A stretch of DNA of 64,000 nt from an uncultured Prochlorococcus sp. (GTDB lineage Bacteria > Cyanobacteriota > Cyanobacteriia > PCC-6307 > Cyanobiaceae), in NCBI GenBank assembly GCA_902535175.1, contig CACASR010000001.1, forward strand, positions 62,001 through 126,000, in the 5' to 3' direction. The position numbers were made by a program, and so were the translations under genes. The notes under the pieces are model-generated. The model was not told the origin of the DNA, did no database searches, and was given only the letters and a program-made list of their open reading frames with translations. Shown piece after piece: positions 7,213 to 16,000 of the stretch; position 1 is the first letter of the stretch, and each line of letters starts with the position of its first letter.

Positions 7213-8403
7213 GTGACTTCTGAATCATCTCAAGATCAAGATTTTAAAAGAAAGCATCCCAGCGAAGGAATGGATGCTTTAGAAAAAGAATCAAAATTAC
7301 CTCTTAAAGGATGGGAAAATGAGGTTGCCCGAGCAAAGGAATATGGATTAGAAGGAGCAAAAAGTATTGTCGATAGAAATATATCTACATTTTCAAGAGG
7401 AGAATTACCCCATTTTGCAGGTATCAATACTTTCATGAAAGTTCCTTATGTTGAAAATGTAAATGAAGTGGGAAATTATGATGTTGCGATCGTTGGTGTT
7501 CCTCATGATTCTGGAACTACTTATAGACCAGGGACAAGATTCGGACCTCAAGGTATAAGAAAAATTTCTGCTCTTTATACTCCGTACAATTATGAAATGG
7601 GAGTGGATTTGAGAGAGCAGATTTCAATATGTGATGTAGGAGATATTTTTACAATTCCAGCAAATAATGAAAAAAGCTTTGATCAAATCTCGAAAGGGGT
7701 GGCTCATATTTTTGCTAGTGGTGCATTCCCAATTATTTTGGGTGGAGATCATTCAATAGGTTTCCCTACAGTTAGAGGAGTTTGTCGCCACTTAGGAAAT
7801 AAAAAAGTAGGAATCATTCATTTTGATAGACATGTAGATACTCAAGAAACAGATCTAGATGAAAGAATGCATACCTGTCCATGGTTTCATGCCACTAATA
7901 TGAAAAATGCACCTGCAAAGAATCTTGTTCAATTAGGAATTGGAGGCTGGCAAGTACCAAGAGAAGGAGTAAAAATTTGCAGGGAACGGAGTACGAATGT
8001 TTTAACAGTTACTGATATTTGTGAAATGGGGTTGAAGGAGGCCGCTGATTTTGCGATTGAAAAAGCTACTGATGGAACTGACTGTGTATACATTTCTTTT
8101 GATATTGATTGTATTGATGCTGGATTTGTCCCTGGAACTGGTTGGCCTGAACCTGGGGGTTTATTACCCCGAGAGGCATTAAAACTTTTGGAGTACATTA
8201 TTAGAAAAGTAAATGTATGTGGCATTGAGCTTGTTGAGGTTTCGCCTCCATATGATGTAAGTGATATGACAGCCTTATTAGCTACAAGAGTTATTTGTGA
8301 TTCAATTGCGCATCTTGTAGTAAGTGGTCAGCTTCCAAGAAAATCTAAACCAGAATGGATTTCATATAAATGCAATATGTCAGTTGATCAAAAATGGAGA
8401 TAG
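7213..8403 (+). CDS. gdmH: Nickel-dependent guanidine hydrolase, GdmH-type ureohydrolase
   Basis: 396 residues from a GTG start. Ureohydrolase fold marks: GGDHS (metal ligand His), HFDRHVDTQE (in place of the arginase/agmatinase DAHxD), and SFDIDCIDAGFVPGTG. The DRHVDTQETDLDERMHT form and the long N-terminal extension fit the cyanobacterial Sll1077 type rather than true agmatinase. These enzymes hydrolyse guanidine to urea and ammonia using Ni. The decisive support is context: hypA, hypB and an ABC importer follow in the order of Synechocystis sll1077-sll1082. Older annotations call this family SpeB/agmatinase. Confidence 0.85.
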   Translation: MTSESSQDQDFKRKHPSEGMDALEKESKLPLKGWENEVARAKEYGLEGAKSIVDRNISTFSRGELPHFAGINTFMKVPYVENVNEVGNYDVAIVGVPHDSGTTYRPGTRFGPQGIRKISALYTPYNYEMGVDLREQISICDVGDIFTIPANNEKSFDQISKGVAHIFASGAFPIILGGDHSIGFPTVRGVCRHLGNKKVGIIHFDRHVDTQETDLDERMHTCPWFHATNMKNAPAKNLVQLGIGGWQVPREGVKICRERSTNVLTVTDICEMGLKEAADFAIEKATDGTDCVYISFDIDCIDAGFVPGTGWPEPGGLLPREALKLLEYIIRKVNVCGIELVEVSPPYDVSDMTALLATRVICDSIAHLVVSGQLPRKSKPEWISYKCNMSVDQKWR

Positions 8404-8409
8404 ATTTTC

Positions 8410-8766
8410 GTGCATGAAGTAGATATGACAAAATGCCTTATTCTTTCCATGGAAGAGTGGGCAGAGAAAAAAAATAAAAAAAAGATAGTTGTTGAAAAGA
8501 TTAATCTTAAGATTGGCGAATTTACTTGCGTAGAACCAATATCATTAATTAATACTTTTAATGCTGCAGTATTGGGTTCTTGGTTAGATTCCTCTGAGAT
8601 TACAATTGAGATAATACCTTTTGAAGGGAAATGCTCTAAATGCAATAGATTATATTTTCCAAAGAAAGAGAATGGATATAAATCTCCATGTTGCAATTTT
8701 AATTTAGAGGAAATTATTAGTGGGAGGGAATTAAAAATCGCATCTATTGATTTTAAAGAAAAGTAG
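8410..8766 (+). CDS. hypA: HypA-type nickel chaperone
   Basis: 118 residues. The GTG start gives an N-terminal M-H-E, the nickel-binding motif of HypA, which fixes the start. A zinc site is visible as GKCSKC ... SPCCNF. HypA with HypB delivers Ni to metalloenzymes. No hydrogenase genes are in the window; adjacency to the guanidine hydrolase (6 nt gap) indicates that enzyme as client. The minus-strand ORF 8388-8696 is a shadow. Confidence 0.85.
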   Translation: MHEVDMTKCLILSMEEWAEKKNKKKIVVEKINLKIGEFTCVEPISLINTFNAAVLGSWLDSSEITIEIIPFEGKCSKCNRLYFPKKENGYKSPCCNFNLEEIISGRELKIASIDFKEK

Positions 8767-8806
8767 AAATTTAGTATCTAGAATAAAAACGTATTTTCAA
8801 ATATAA

Positions 8807-9490
8807 ATGCATTTACCAATTTCAGACAAAATTGAATTAAATATTCTTCATCAAAATAGTCATCAAGCTGAGAAAAATAAAGTTAAGTTTAATAATTATA
8901 ATTTGCTTTGCTTGAACATAATGAGTAGTCCTGGTGCAGGAAAAACGAGATTACTTGAAATAACTCTAGAAGATCTTTCAAAAAAATTTCACAGTGCTGT
9001 TTTAGAGGGTGATATGACCACTAATCTTGATGCGGCAAGATTAGAAAAATTAAATATTCCAGTAGTACCAATTACAACTGGAAGAGCATGCCATCTCGAT
9101 GCAAATATGGTTAGTGGAGGTTTGAAATTACTAGAAAAAAAAATAAATCCTGATTTACTAGATATTTTGTTAGTGGAAAATGTTGGAAATTTAGTTTGTC
9201 CTGCAGAATTTGAGATTGGAGAACATTTTAAAGTTGCACTTTTAAGTATTACCGAAGGTGAGGATAAACCTTTAAAATATCCAATAATGTTTAGAGAAGC
9301 AGATTTAATTTTGATAACTAAAGTTGATTTGTTACCTTATTTGAATTTTGATATTAACGAATTAAAATCGAACATAACTTCAACTAACCCTAAGGCAGAT
9401 GTGATAGAAATTTCTTCGGTAACCAAGTCTGGATTCGATTTATGGCAAGATTGGATTAGTAAAAAGATTCTGAAATTTAAAAATAATTGA
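8807..9490 (+). CDS. hypB: HypB-type nickel-insertion GTPase
   Basis: 227 residues. P-loop SSPGAGKT at about 44-51, LEGDMTT, TGRACHLDA, VENVGNLVCP and ITKVDLL as in HypB. The N-terminus lacks the His-rich nickel-storage stretch seen in some HypB. It supplies the GTP-driven step of Ni transfer with HypA, here presumably to the guanidine hydrolase. Located 40 nt after hypA. Confidence 0.87.
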   Translation: MHLPISDKIELNILHQNSHQAEKNKVKFNNYNLLCLNIMSSPGAGKTRLLEITLEDLSKKFHSAVLEGDMTTNLDAARLEKLNIPVVPITTGRACHLDANMVSGGLKLLEKKINPDLLDILLVENVGNLVCPAEFEIGEHFKVALLSITEGEDKPLKYPIMFREADLILITKVDLLPYLNFDINELKSNITSTNPKADVIEISSVTKSGFDLWQDWISKKILKFKNN

Positions 9491-9590
9491 TATTGATTAA
9501 GTAAAAGTAATCTCTTAAAAGTATCAGTCATTACAACTTTAGATTTGCTTTTTCTTAAGTATTGATAGTACGTAATATTTTTTTCCAAAA

Positions 9591-10589
9591 ATGTTTAAAA
9601 AATTGAGAGTTTTTGTTGCCTCTTTGCTGGCTCTAATATTAGCGATTTCATTAAGTACACTATCAAGTCCTGCAGCTCCAAAAGGTGAACCAATCACTTT
9701 GGGATACAGTAACTGGGCAGGATGGTGGCCCTGGGCGATAGCTGTTGATCAAAAAATGTTTGAAAAAAATGGAGTTAATGTTCAGATGAAATGGTTTGAT
9801 GGATATGTTCAATCCATGGAAACTTTTGCTGCTGGTAAAATTGATGGAAATTCGCAGACTCTTAATGATACTATTTCGTTCTTGCCAGGAGAGAATGGAG
9901 GGGAAGTAGTTGTTTTAGTTAATGATAATTCTGCGGGGAATGACCAAATAATTGCAGATAAATCAATTAAAAGTGTTGCTGATTTGAAAGGTAAAACAGT
10001 AGCAGTAGAAGAAGGTGTTGTGGATGATTTTTTACTTGTTTTAGCTCTGAATGATGTCGGATTAACTCGAGATGATGTCATTATTAAAGGTCTCCCAACT
10101 GATCAGGCTGCAACTGCATTCGCAGCAGGAAAAGTTGATGCAGTTGGTGCATTCCCTCCATTTACAGGAACTGCAATGAAGAGGCCTGGAGCAAGAGTTA
10201 TTGCTAGTTCAAAAGATTATCCCGGTGCAATCCCAGATTTATTAGCTGTAAGCGGAGATTTGATTTCTGAAAGACCAGATGATGTTCAAAAAATTGTTAA
10301 AACATGGTGGGATGTAAGAGAATTCATGGAAAAAAATCCAAGAAAATCTGAAAAGATTATGGCAAAGCGAGCTGGGATCCCAACACGCGAATACAAACAA
10401 TATAAGGGTGGCACTAGGTTCTTTTCTTTGGAAGAAAATTTAGAAGCTTTTAGTGATGGGTTCGGGATGAAACATATGCCTTATGCAGCGAAACAAATGG
10501 CAGACTTTATGGTAAAGGTAGGATTTATTCCTGAAAAACCAGATATGAGTAAATTATTTGACTCTTCGTTTGTTAAAAACATTAGTTAA
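9591..10589 (+). CDS. ABC transporter substrate-binding protein (NitT/TauT type), probable guanidine/guanidino importer
   Basis: 332 residues with a clear signal peptide (VFVASLLALILAISLSTLSSPAAP). The mature start EPITLGYSNWAGWWPWAIAVDQ and the VADLKGKTVAVEEG segment are typical of the NitT/TauT/SsuA family. The Trp-rich pocket entrance could stack on a planar cation. Position after gdmH-hypAB matches the guanidine transport locus of Synechocystis. Nitrate, taurine or thiamine-precursor binding proteins share the fold, so the ligand is inferred from context. Confidence 0.8.
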   Translation: MFKKLRVFVASLLALILAISLSTLSSPAAPKGEPITLGYSNWAGWWPWAIAVDQKMFEKNGVNVQMKWFDGYVQSMETFAAGKIDGNSQTLNDTISFLPGENGGEVVVLVNDNSAGNDQIIADKSIKSVADLKGKTVAVEEGVVDDFLLVLALNDVGLTRDDVIIKGLPTDQAATAFAAGKVDAVGAFPPFTGTAMKRPGARVIASSKDYPGAIPDLLAVSGDLISERPDDVQKIVKTWWDVREFMEKNPRKSEKIMAKRAGIPTREYKQYKGGTRFFSLEENLEAFSDGFGMKHMPYAAKQMADFMVKVGFIPEKPDMSKLFDSSFVKNIS

Positions 10590-10605
10590 TTAATACAAAA
10601 TTAAA

Positions 10606-11424
10606 ATGGTTAGTTCGAAATTAATCAAGGGGGATAAATATTTTTTATCCCTCTTTTCATTTGGTAGTGAACCGAAAAAATTAAATAAAATTTTTCTTCA
10701 AATAGCCTCACTTTTGCTTCCCCTTTTAATTTGGACATTAATTTGTCAATTAAAACTTGTGAGTGAAATGTTTTTACCATCGCCTTTAGCGGTCTTTTAT
10801 TCTCTTTTAGATATGGCTGAAAGTGGAATATTATTTGAAGATATTTTTGCTAGTACTGGCAGGGTATTTGCTGGTTTTATAATTGCGACAATTTTTTCAG
10901 TTCCTTTAGGAATTTTAATGGGTTCTTTCCCTTCTTTTTGTGCTTTATTTGAACCATTAATTGCAATGCTTAGATATATGCCTGCAGCTGCTTTTTCTCC
11001 TTTACTTATTATTTATTTAGGCATTGAAGAGGCTCCAAAAATCGCATTAATATTCCTTGGGACCGTTTACTTTAATGTTTTGATGGTTATGGATTCAGTG
11101 AAATTTGTACCCAAAGAACTCATTGAAACAACGCTTACTTTAGGAGGAAATTCAAAAGATTTATTGATCAGAGTAATAGCCAGATATTCATTGCCAAGTA
11201 TTATTGATACTTTAAGAATTAATATTGCTACTTCATGGAATTTAGTTATTGTTGCAGAGTTAATTGCAGCAGAAGTTGGTTTAGGTAAAAGGATTCAACT
11301 GGCTCAAAGATTTTTCCGTACAGATCAAATATTTGCAGAATTAATAGTTCTTGGATTAATTGGTTTTGCTTTGGATATGAGTTTTAGATTTCTACTAAGA
11401 AGTACTTGTAAATGGGCTGTTTAA
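10606..11424 (+). CDS. ABC transporter permease (NitT/TauT type)
   Basis: 272 residues, about six membrane helices, with the BPD-type permease region (ALIFLGTVYFNVLMVMDSVKFVPKELIETTLTLGG) containing the EAA-like loop that contacts the ATPase. It starts 16 nt after the binding protein, and the ATPase starts at the base after its stop. Inner-membrane channel of the importer. Confidence 0.87.
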   Translation: MVSSKLIKGDKYFLSLFSFGSEPKKLNKIFLQIASLLLPLLIWTLICQLKLVSEMFLPSPLAVFYSLLDMAESGILFEDIFASTGRVFAGFIIATIFSVPLGILMGSFPSFCALFEPLIAMLRYMPAAAFSPLLIIYLGIEEAPKIALIFLGTVYFNVLMVMDSVKFVPKELIETTLTLGGNSKDLLIRVIARYSLPSIIDTLRINIATSWNLVIVAELIAAEVGLGKRIQLAQRFFRTDQIFAELIVLGLIGFALDMSFRFLLRSTCKWAV

Positions 11425-12186
11425 ATGAAATTAGATGTTAATAATATTTCAAAATATTTTGGGGAAGGTTCAAATAGAAAAAAGGCTATCGAGGGGATAA
11501 ATTTTTCAATAAGCTCTGGCGAATTTAAAACTCTTGTTGGGAGCTCTGGATCAGGTAAAAGTACTATATTGAGGATTATTGCTGGGCTTGAAAGTCCATC
11601 TAGAGGGAACGTAAAAGTAGATGGGAAAATAGTCAGTGGACCAGGATTAGATAGAGGAATGGTTTTTCAGAAATATAGTCTTTTCCCTTGGCTCACTGCA
11701 TCTGAAAATATTGCATTTGGAATGAATTTAAATTCTTATAAACTGAAAGAAATAAAATTTAGAACATCTTATTTATTAGAAGTAGTAGGCCTTCAGGACT
11801 CTGGAAACAAGTATCCAAAAGAATTATCTGGAGGAATGCAACAAAGGATTGCAATAGCAAGAGCTCTAGCGACTAACCCCAAGATCCTACTTTTAGATGA
11901 ACCTTTTGGAGCCTTGGACTTGCAGATAAGAGAATCTATGCAGAAATTTCTCTATGAATTATGGAAAAAAACTTCATTAACAGTTTTACTCATAACACAT
12001 GATATCGAAGAAGCATTGGCTCTCTCTCAGCAAATATGTATTTTGGCACCTAATCCTGGAAGAATCATAAAAGAAGTTAGTGTAGATTTACAGAAAGGAG
12101 ATTTAGATAAATTGAAACTTGATTCTGATTTCTCAAAATTAAGATATGAGTTATCTGATTTTTTAAGGGGCCTCCAAAAAAATTAA
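11425..12186 (+). CDS. ABC transporter ATP-binding protein (NitT/TauT type)
   Basis: 253 residues. Walker A GSSGSGKS (about 39-46), Q-loop FQKYSLFPWL, signature LSGGMQQR, Walker B ILLLDEPFGALD and switch His in LLITHD. PWLT after the Q-loop is typical of the nitrate/taurine subfamily. Directly abuts the permease stop and is followed 3 nt later by the Rieske gene. Confidence 0.9.
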   Translation: MKLDVNNISKYFGEGSNRKKAIEGINFSISSGEFKTLVGSSGSGKSTILRIIAGLESPSRGNVKVDGKIVSGPGLDRGMVFQKYSLFPWLTASENIAFGMNLNSYKLKEIKFRTSYLLEVVGLQDSGNKYPKELSGGMQQRIAIARALATNPKILLLDEPFGALDLQIRESMQKFLYELWKKTSLTVLLITHDIEEALALSQQICILAPNPGRIIKEVSVDLQKGDLDKLKLDSDFSKLRYELSDFLRGLQKN

Positions 12187-12189
12187 ATA

Positions 12190-13212
12190 ATGTCAACTAG
12201 TTTTTTGCCTACTTGGCTTTATAACGACAAAATAATTTTTGAACTTGAACTAGATAACTATTCAAAAAATTATTGGCACCCATTGATTTTTATAGGAGAA
12301 ATCAAACCTGGCGAAATATTGGAAAAAAAATTCTTTAATCAATCATTATTAATCTTGTGTTCGGAAAATAATTTAATAACTGTTTTTAAAAATAGATGTC
12401 CTCATCGTGGTTCAAAATTGTGTTTGCCAAAAACAAAATTAAATCCTTCTAAAAATATTTTTTGTCCCTACCATGGCTGGACTTTTGATAGTTTTGGCAA
12501 ACTTAAAACCTTGCCATTAAAGTACGATTTTGAGAAAAAAATAGAAACGGAGGATTATTTTTTAGAAAAAGTTAACTCTTTAATAAATGGACCTTTAATT
12601 TGGATTAATTTCAGTAATAAACCAATATCTATAGATGATCAAATTGAGCTTGTTGGAAGAAAATGTAATGATGATTGGGATATGAATTACAGCATTTTTT
12701 CTGAATTTTCTGATACCTTAAATTGTAATTGGAAAATTGCCCATGATAATACACTGGATGATTATCATGTAGCAATAGCTCATAAAGATACACTACATAA
12801 AGAACAAGGTCCAATTAAAAATTACAGGTATTTCTTCAGTGAATTTTGTAATGTACTTGTTACCCCTCTAAGGAGTAAAGGAAATCTATATACCTTTGGA
12901 TTACTCCCATGGACCCATCTAATAATCTGGCCTGGTAAAGGGATTGTTTTAATAAATTATCTTCCTAAAAATATTAATCAGTGTATTATTGAACTTAAAT
13001 TAGCTTCTGCTTCTTTAGGTGAAAATGATTTAGAAAATTGGAAAAAAAGTATATTGGAATTTCTTGGGGAAGATAAAGTTATTGTTGAATCAGTTCATAA
13101 GTCTTATCTGGAAAATTTTACACTTGGTCCGCCTAATAGACTTGAACAAAGGATTATACACTGGCAAAATATATATAAAGAGTTTCTAAATGCATCGGGT
13201 ATTACTTTCTAA
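12190..13212 (+). CDS. Rieske non-haem iron oxygenase, alpha subunit
   Basis: 340 residues. The [2Fe-2S] Rieske ligands are C70-x-H72 (NRCPHRG) and C92-x2-H95 (FCPYHGWTF). The catalytic domain shows the mononuclear iron pattern DNTLDDYHVAIAHK (Asp/His/His triad region). Related enzymes hydroxylate aromatics or choline, or oxidatively remove O- or N-methyl groups. It is the last gene of the guanidine operon, 3 nt after the ATPase; no reductase gene is adjacent. An oxidative dealkylation or hydroxylation of a guanidino substrate is inference from position. Confidence 0.85.
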   Translation: MSTSFLPTWLYNDKIIFELELDNYSKNYWHPLIFIGEIKPGEILEKKFFNQSLLILCSENNLITVFKNRCPHRGSKLCLPKTKLNPSKNIFCPYHGWTFDSFGKLKTLPLKYDFEKKIETEDYFLEKVNSLINGPLIWINFSNKPISIDDQIELVGRKCNDDWDMNYSIFSEFSDTLNCNWKIAHDNTLDDYHVAIAHKDTLHKEQGPIKNYRYFFSEFCNVLVTPLRSKGNLYTFGLLPWTHLIIWPGKGIVLINYLPKNINQCIIELKLASASLGENDLENWKKSILEFLGEDKVIVESVHKSYLENFTLGPPNRLEQRIIHWQNIYKEFLNASGITF

Positions 13213-13331
13213 TATAATTCCTATTTATTGCACTGATATTATTAATTTAATTAAATTTTTAATTTGGTAGGTATTTAACTATATATTTAATAGGCTTTAT
13301 TGATAATGTAGTTAAGTAAAAAAAGTTGATT

Positions 13332-13649
13332 ATGAAAAATTTTATTCTAATAATTGTCTCATTATCTTTCATATCTTCTTGCAGTAATGACAAAGATTTT
13401 TTTCTCACTGAGGAGAACGCTTTATTAAGTTGCGGAGGTAAATCTCGTATCATCGAAAATGATAAAGAAGAGATAATAAATACTGAAGTCAAGGATTTAA
13501 GAGATGGAATTGGTAAATACATTGAATTTACAGTTGTTGAGACTGATAAAAAAGGAGGCAAATATAGAATTATTAATTGTTTCCCAAGTGAAGAACCACA
13601 AGATTCAATAATTAAAACAGTGAAAACAAATTATAAATTAAGTAATTAA
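13332..13649 (+). CDS. Hypothetical lipoprotein
   Basis: 105 residues from the ATG at 13332 (the track uses an upstream TTG). N-terminal signal with lipobox (FILIIVSLSFISSC), so probably lipid-anchored and exported. The mature part is charged, with no recognised domain. The overlapping minus ORF 13259-13561 is a shadow. Confidence 0.65.
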   Translation: MKNFILIIVSLSFISSCSNDKDFFLTEENALLSCGGKSRIIENDKEEIINTEVKDLRDGIGKYIEFTVVETDKKGGKYRIINCFPSEEPQDSIIKTVKTNYKLSN

Positions 13650-13677
13650 AAGTTATTTAAAAATAATTAGCTTACTT

Positions 13678-14541
13678 TTAATCTGAGATTTTTGATGATT
13701 TGATTATTTCCCATGCTTCTGATGCGGTGTCTGCATATTCGAAAAGATTTAGGTGGTCATCTTCAATTAATCCAAGATCAGCTAAATATTCAAAGTTAAT
13801 TATCTTATTCCAATACTCTCTACCAAAAAGTATGATTGGGATTTTAGTTTTCATTCCTGTTTGACAAAGTGTCAATAGTTCAAATAATTCATCTAGTGTT
13901 CCAAAACCTCCAGGGAAAAATACAGCAGCCACTGATCGCATGACAAAATGGATCTTTCTTAATGCAAAATAATTAAACTTAAAGCAAAGACCTGGAGTTA
14001 TGAAAGCATTTGGGATTTGTTCATTAGGGAGACTGATATTTAACCCTATAGATTTACAATTTGCTTCAAATGCACCTCTATTAGCAGCTTCCATAATTCC
14101 AGGCCCCCCTCCTGTCACAATCACGTGAGAATTACAGTTTTTATTTTGATTACTAATTGAAGCAAGTTTAGAAAACTCCCTTGCGGATTGATAGTAATGA
14201 CTTATTAGAAGCAAATTTTCTAATCTATTTAAATTTCGTTTTAAAAGTAGCGATTTAGGATTTTTTTTAATTAACTCTTTTATATTTTCAAGTCTCTTTT
14301 TTATATTTGATTCTTCTGTAATGCTTGCGCCACCAAAAATAATTATTGTGGAAAGAATTTTATTTTCTTCAAGGATTAAATCTGGTTTAGTAATTTCAAG
14401 AAGCATTCTGACTCCACGCATTTCATTTCGGCTAAGTAAACCAATATCTTTGTGAGCCAATTTATAAGTATCAGAATTAATAATTAAATTAAGGTTTTTT
14501 AAATTATTACTAGGGGATATATGTTTTTTCATTTCAAACAA
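13678..14541 (-). CDS. LOG family (TIGR00730, Rossmann nucleotide-binding) protein
   Basis: 287 residues. Contains VTGGGPGIMEAANRGA and the diagnostic PGGFGTLDELFE (PGGxGTxxE) of LOG-type phosphoribohydrolases, which cleave cytokinin-like nucleoside monophosphates or AMP; often misannotated as lysine decarboxylase. The N-terminal extension of about 60 residues is common in bacterial members. It overlaps the end of the cupin gene by 8 nt. Confidence 0.85.
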   Translation of the reverse strand: MFEMKKHISPSNNLKNLNLIINSDTYKLAHKDIGLLSRNEMRGVRMLLEITKPDLILEENKILSTIIIFGGASITEESNIKKRLENIKELIKKNPKSLLLKRNLNRLENLLLISHYYQSAREFSKLASISNQNKNCNSHVIVTGGGPGIMEAANRGAFEANCKSIGLNISLPNEQIPNAFITPGLCFKFNYFALRKIHFVMRSVAAVFFPGGFGTLDELFELLTLCQTGMKTKIPIILFGREYWNKIINFEYLADLGLIEDDHLNLFEYADTASEAWEIIKSSKISD

Positions 14542-15052
14542 GAGTTTTAACTTTTTTTTCTAGAGGATTAAAATAAACTCTTTTGATTTTGTTATTTTCG
14601 TAAATCCAATAAACAGGAGGACTTTTTCTTGCCTTAATTAAATTAATTTTGTCTAATTTTTGAGGGGTAAATTCTTTATAAGGATCAAAAAATTTATCTC
14701 TTTTGGGTTGGTTTAAAACAATACTACCTTCTTTCCCTGAGATAGATCTGTGATAAGTTCCTTTAGGAATTTCTAATGCTCCCATAGATCTATTTAAATA
14801 AATCACATGATGAGGTTCATCCCAGGAAGGATTTATTAAAACAAATGTCCTTTCTCCAGTGATAACTAGATTGTGGTCAATTTGATGCTTATGAACGTAA
14901 TATTGCTCATCTTTTAAATCATCTGGAGGAGATATAGCTTCCCCAGAATGGATCACAACATCAGAACCATTAGAACTATATATGCCTGCATCGAAGAATG
15001 TGACTTTTGGAGTCTCTCTAAAAATATTTATTGGAAAGAATCTTAATTCCAT
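14534..15052 (-). CDS. Cupin-like protein
   Basis: 172 residues. A central cupin pattern is visible: YVHKHQIDHNLVITGERTF (histidine/glutamate cluster) and LEIPKGTYHRSISGKEG, consistent with a metal-binding beta-barrel. The C-terminal 50 residues are basic and not recognised. Operonic with the LOG gene downstream by overlapping coding ends. Substrate unknown. Confidence 0.6.
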   Translation of the reverse strand: MELRFFPINIFRETPKVTFFDAGIYSSNGSDVVIHSGEAISPPDDLKDEQYYVHKHQIDHNLVITGERTFVLINPSWDEPHHVIYLNRSMGALEIPKGTYHRSISGKEGSIVLNQPKRDKFFDPYKEFTPQKLDKINLIKARKSPPVYWIYENNKIKRVYFNPLEKKVKTLV

Positions 15053-15130
15053 AGTGCTAACTCCCTTTAGAAAATTTATAAATACTAATAAAAATTTATT
15101 TACTTTTAAAAAACAGCTATTTTTTGATTT

Positions 15131-15277
15131 TTAATTGCAACAAACCAGGCAATCTACTTGATTTTGATAATCTATACATTCTTTATTTAAAATTTCTTCT
15201 AAAAAATCTACTTTTTTAACATAATCAAGATTTTTTAATTTTTTGTTTGGAACCGTTAATTGAGTTTGTAGTTTCAT
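15131..15277 (-). CDS. 48-residue Cys-containing peptide
   Basis: Begins MKLQTQLTVPNKKL and ends with a C-x8-C arrangement followed by CC (KECIDYQNQVDCLVCCN). The spacing recalls the C-terminal loop of CP12 but lacks the Pro and acidic positions, so the similarity is weak. Not in the ORF track because of length. Confidence 0.45.
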   Translation of the reverse strand: MKLQTQLTVPNKKLKNLDYVKKVDFLEEILNKECIDYQNQVDCLVCCN

Positions 15278-15292
15278 TTTTTATTCTCCTAA

Positions 15293-15394
15293 TTAATACT
15301 GTTTTTTGAACCTATTCCAAGTTTGAGAAAACCTTAATCCCAGATAAGAAATTAAAATTGTCCAAAATAAAATTTCTATACCTAAATTAGTCAT
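15293..15394 (-). CDS. 33-residue single-helix membrane peptide
   Basis: MTNLGIEILFWTILISYLGL... with basic tail WNRFKKQY. A very strong Shine-Dalgarno (AAAGGAGG) lies 8 nt before the ATG, unusual in this genome and good support for translation. Confidence 0.6.
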   Translation of the reverse strand: MTNLGIEILFWTILISYLGLRFSQTWNRFKKQY

Positions 15395-15480
15395 TTGCTT
15401 GGCCTCCTTTCTATCTGATTATTCTTTAGTACGGGTATTATGTAAAAATCAAGCGTAAGAATACCTAAAAGTTAAAGTTT

Positions 15481-15633
15481 TTAATCACAAAAAATTTTGC
15501 AATGGTTGTTACTTGGATGTTCTGCACATTCATTATTCCAATAAGGTTCAATTTTTTTGAGCTTATTATCAAATGAAAGGTCTTTTTTATCCAAATTAAT
15601 TTCTTGGATAGAAAATGTGTCATTTAATGCCAT
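15481..15633 (-). CDS. 50-residue peptide with CP12-like C-terminal motif
   Basis: The C-terminus reads YWNNECAEHPSNNHCKIFCD. CP12, the redox linker that inactivates GAPDH and phosphoribulokinase, ends in C-x2-NP-x4-C-R-V-Y-x-D; here C-x2-HP-x4-C-K-I-F-x-D matches the loop with conservative changes. The N-terminal Cys pair and AWD_VEEL core of full CP12 are absent and the protein is shorter. It may be a stand-alone GAPDH-binding tail or a derived peptide. Confidence 0.5.
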   Translation of the reverse strand: MALNDTFSIQEINLDKKDLSFDNKLKKIEPYWNNECAEHPSNNHCKIFCD

Positions 15634-16000
15634 AAGACTTACCCCTTGATCACAACTATGTTCTAATTCATTTGAATAGTAAATTTCAAGTTTTATGTGT
15701 GCGGTTAGAGGAACAAAATTTTACGGATTAAGGATCAAAAAAAAATCTCAAAATATGAATAATTACAAGGAAAATATCTTCAAAAAATTTATTCCAACTT
15801 TAAAAAAATTTGTATAAATTTTGCTAGAAATTTTATTTTATTAATACCTTCTTTGGTCAGCTAGTATCTATCATTCATCTAATATATCTGTATATACTCT
15901 AAAAATCACAGCCATCTTCTGAAGTGGAATTTCTAATTGATATTTTCTACAAAAATCAAAAAATTTATCTAAGAAATCTTTATTAAAGAAGATAAAAAAA
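15634..16000. other. Gene-poor stretch
   Basis: About 370 nt. Nothing certain. A minus-strand open frame near 15880-16020 looks protein-like (DFLDKFFDFCRKYQLEIP) but has no ATG/GTG/TTG at its head, so it is not called. Confidence 0.4.
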
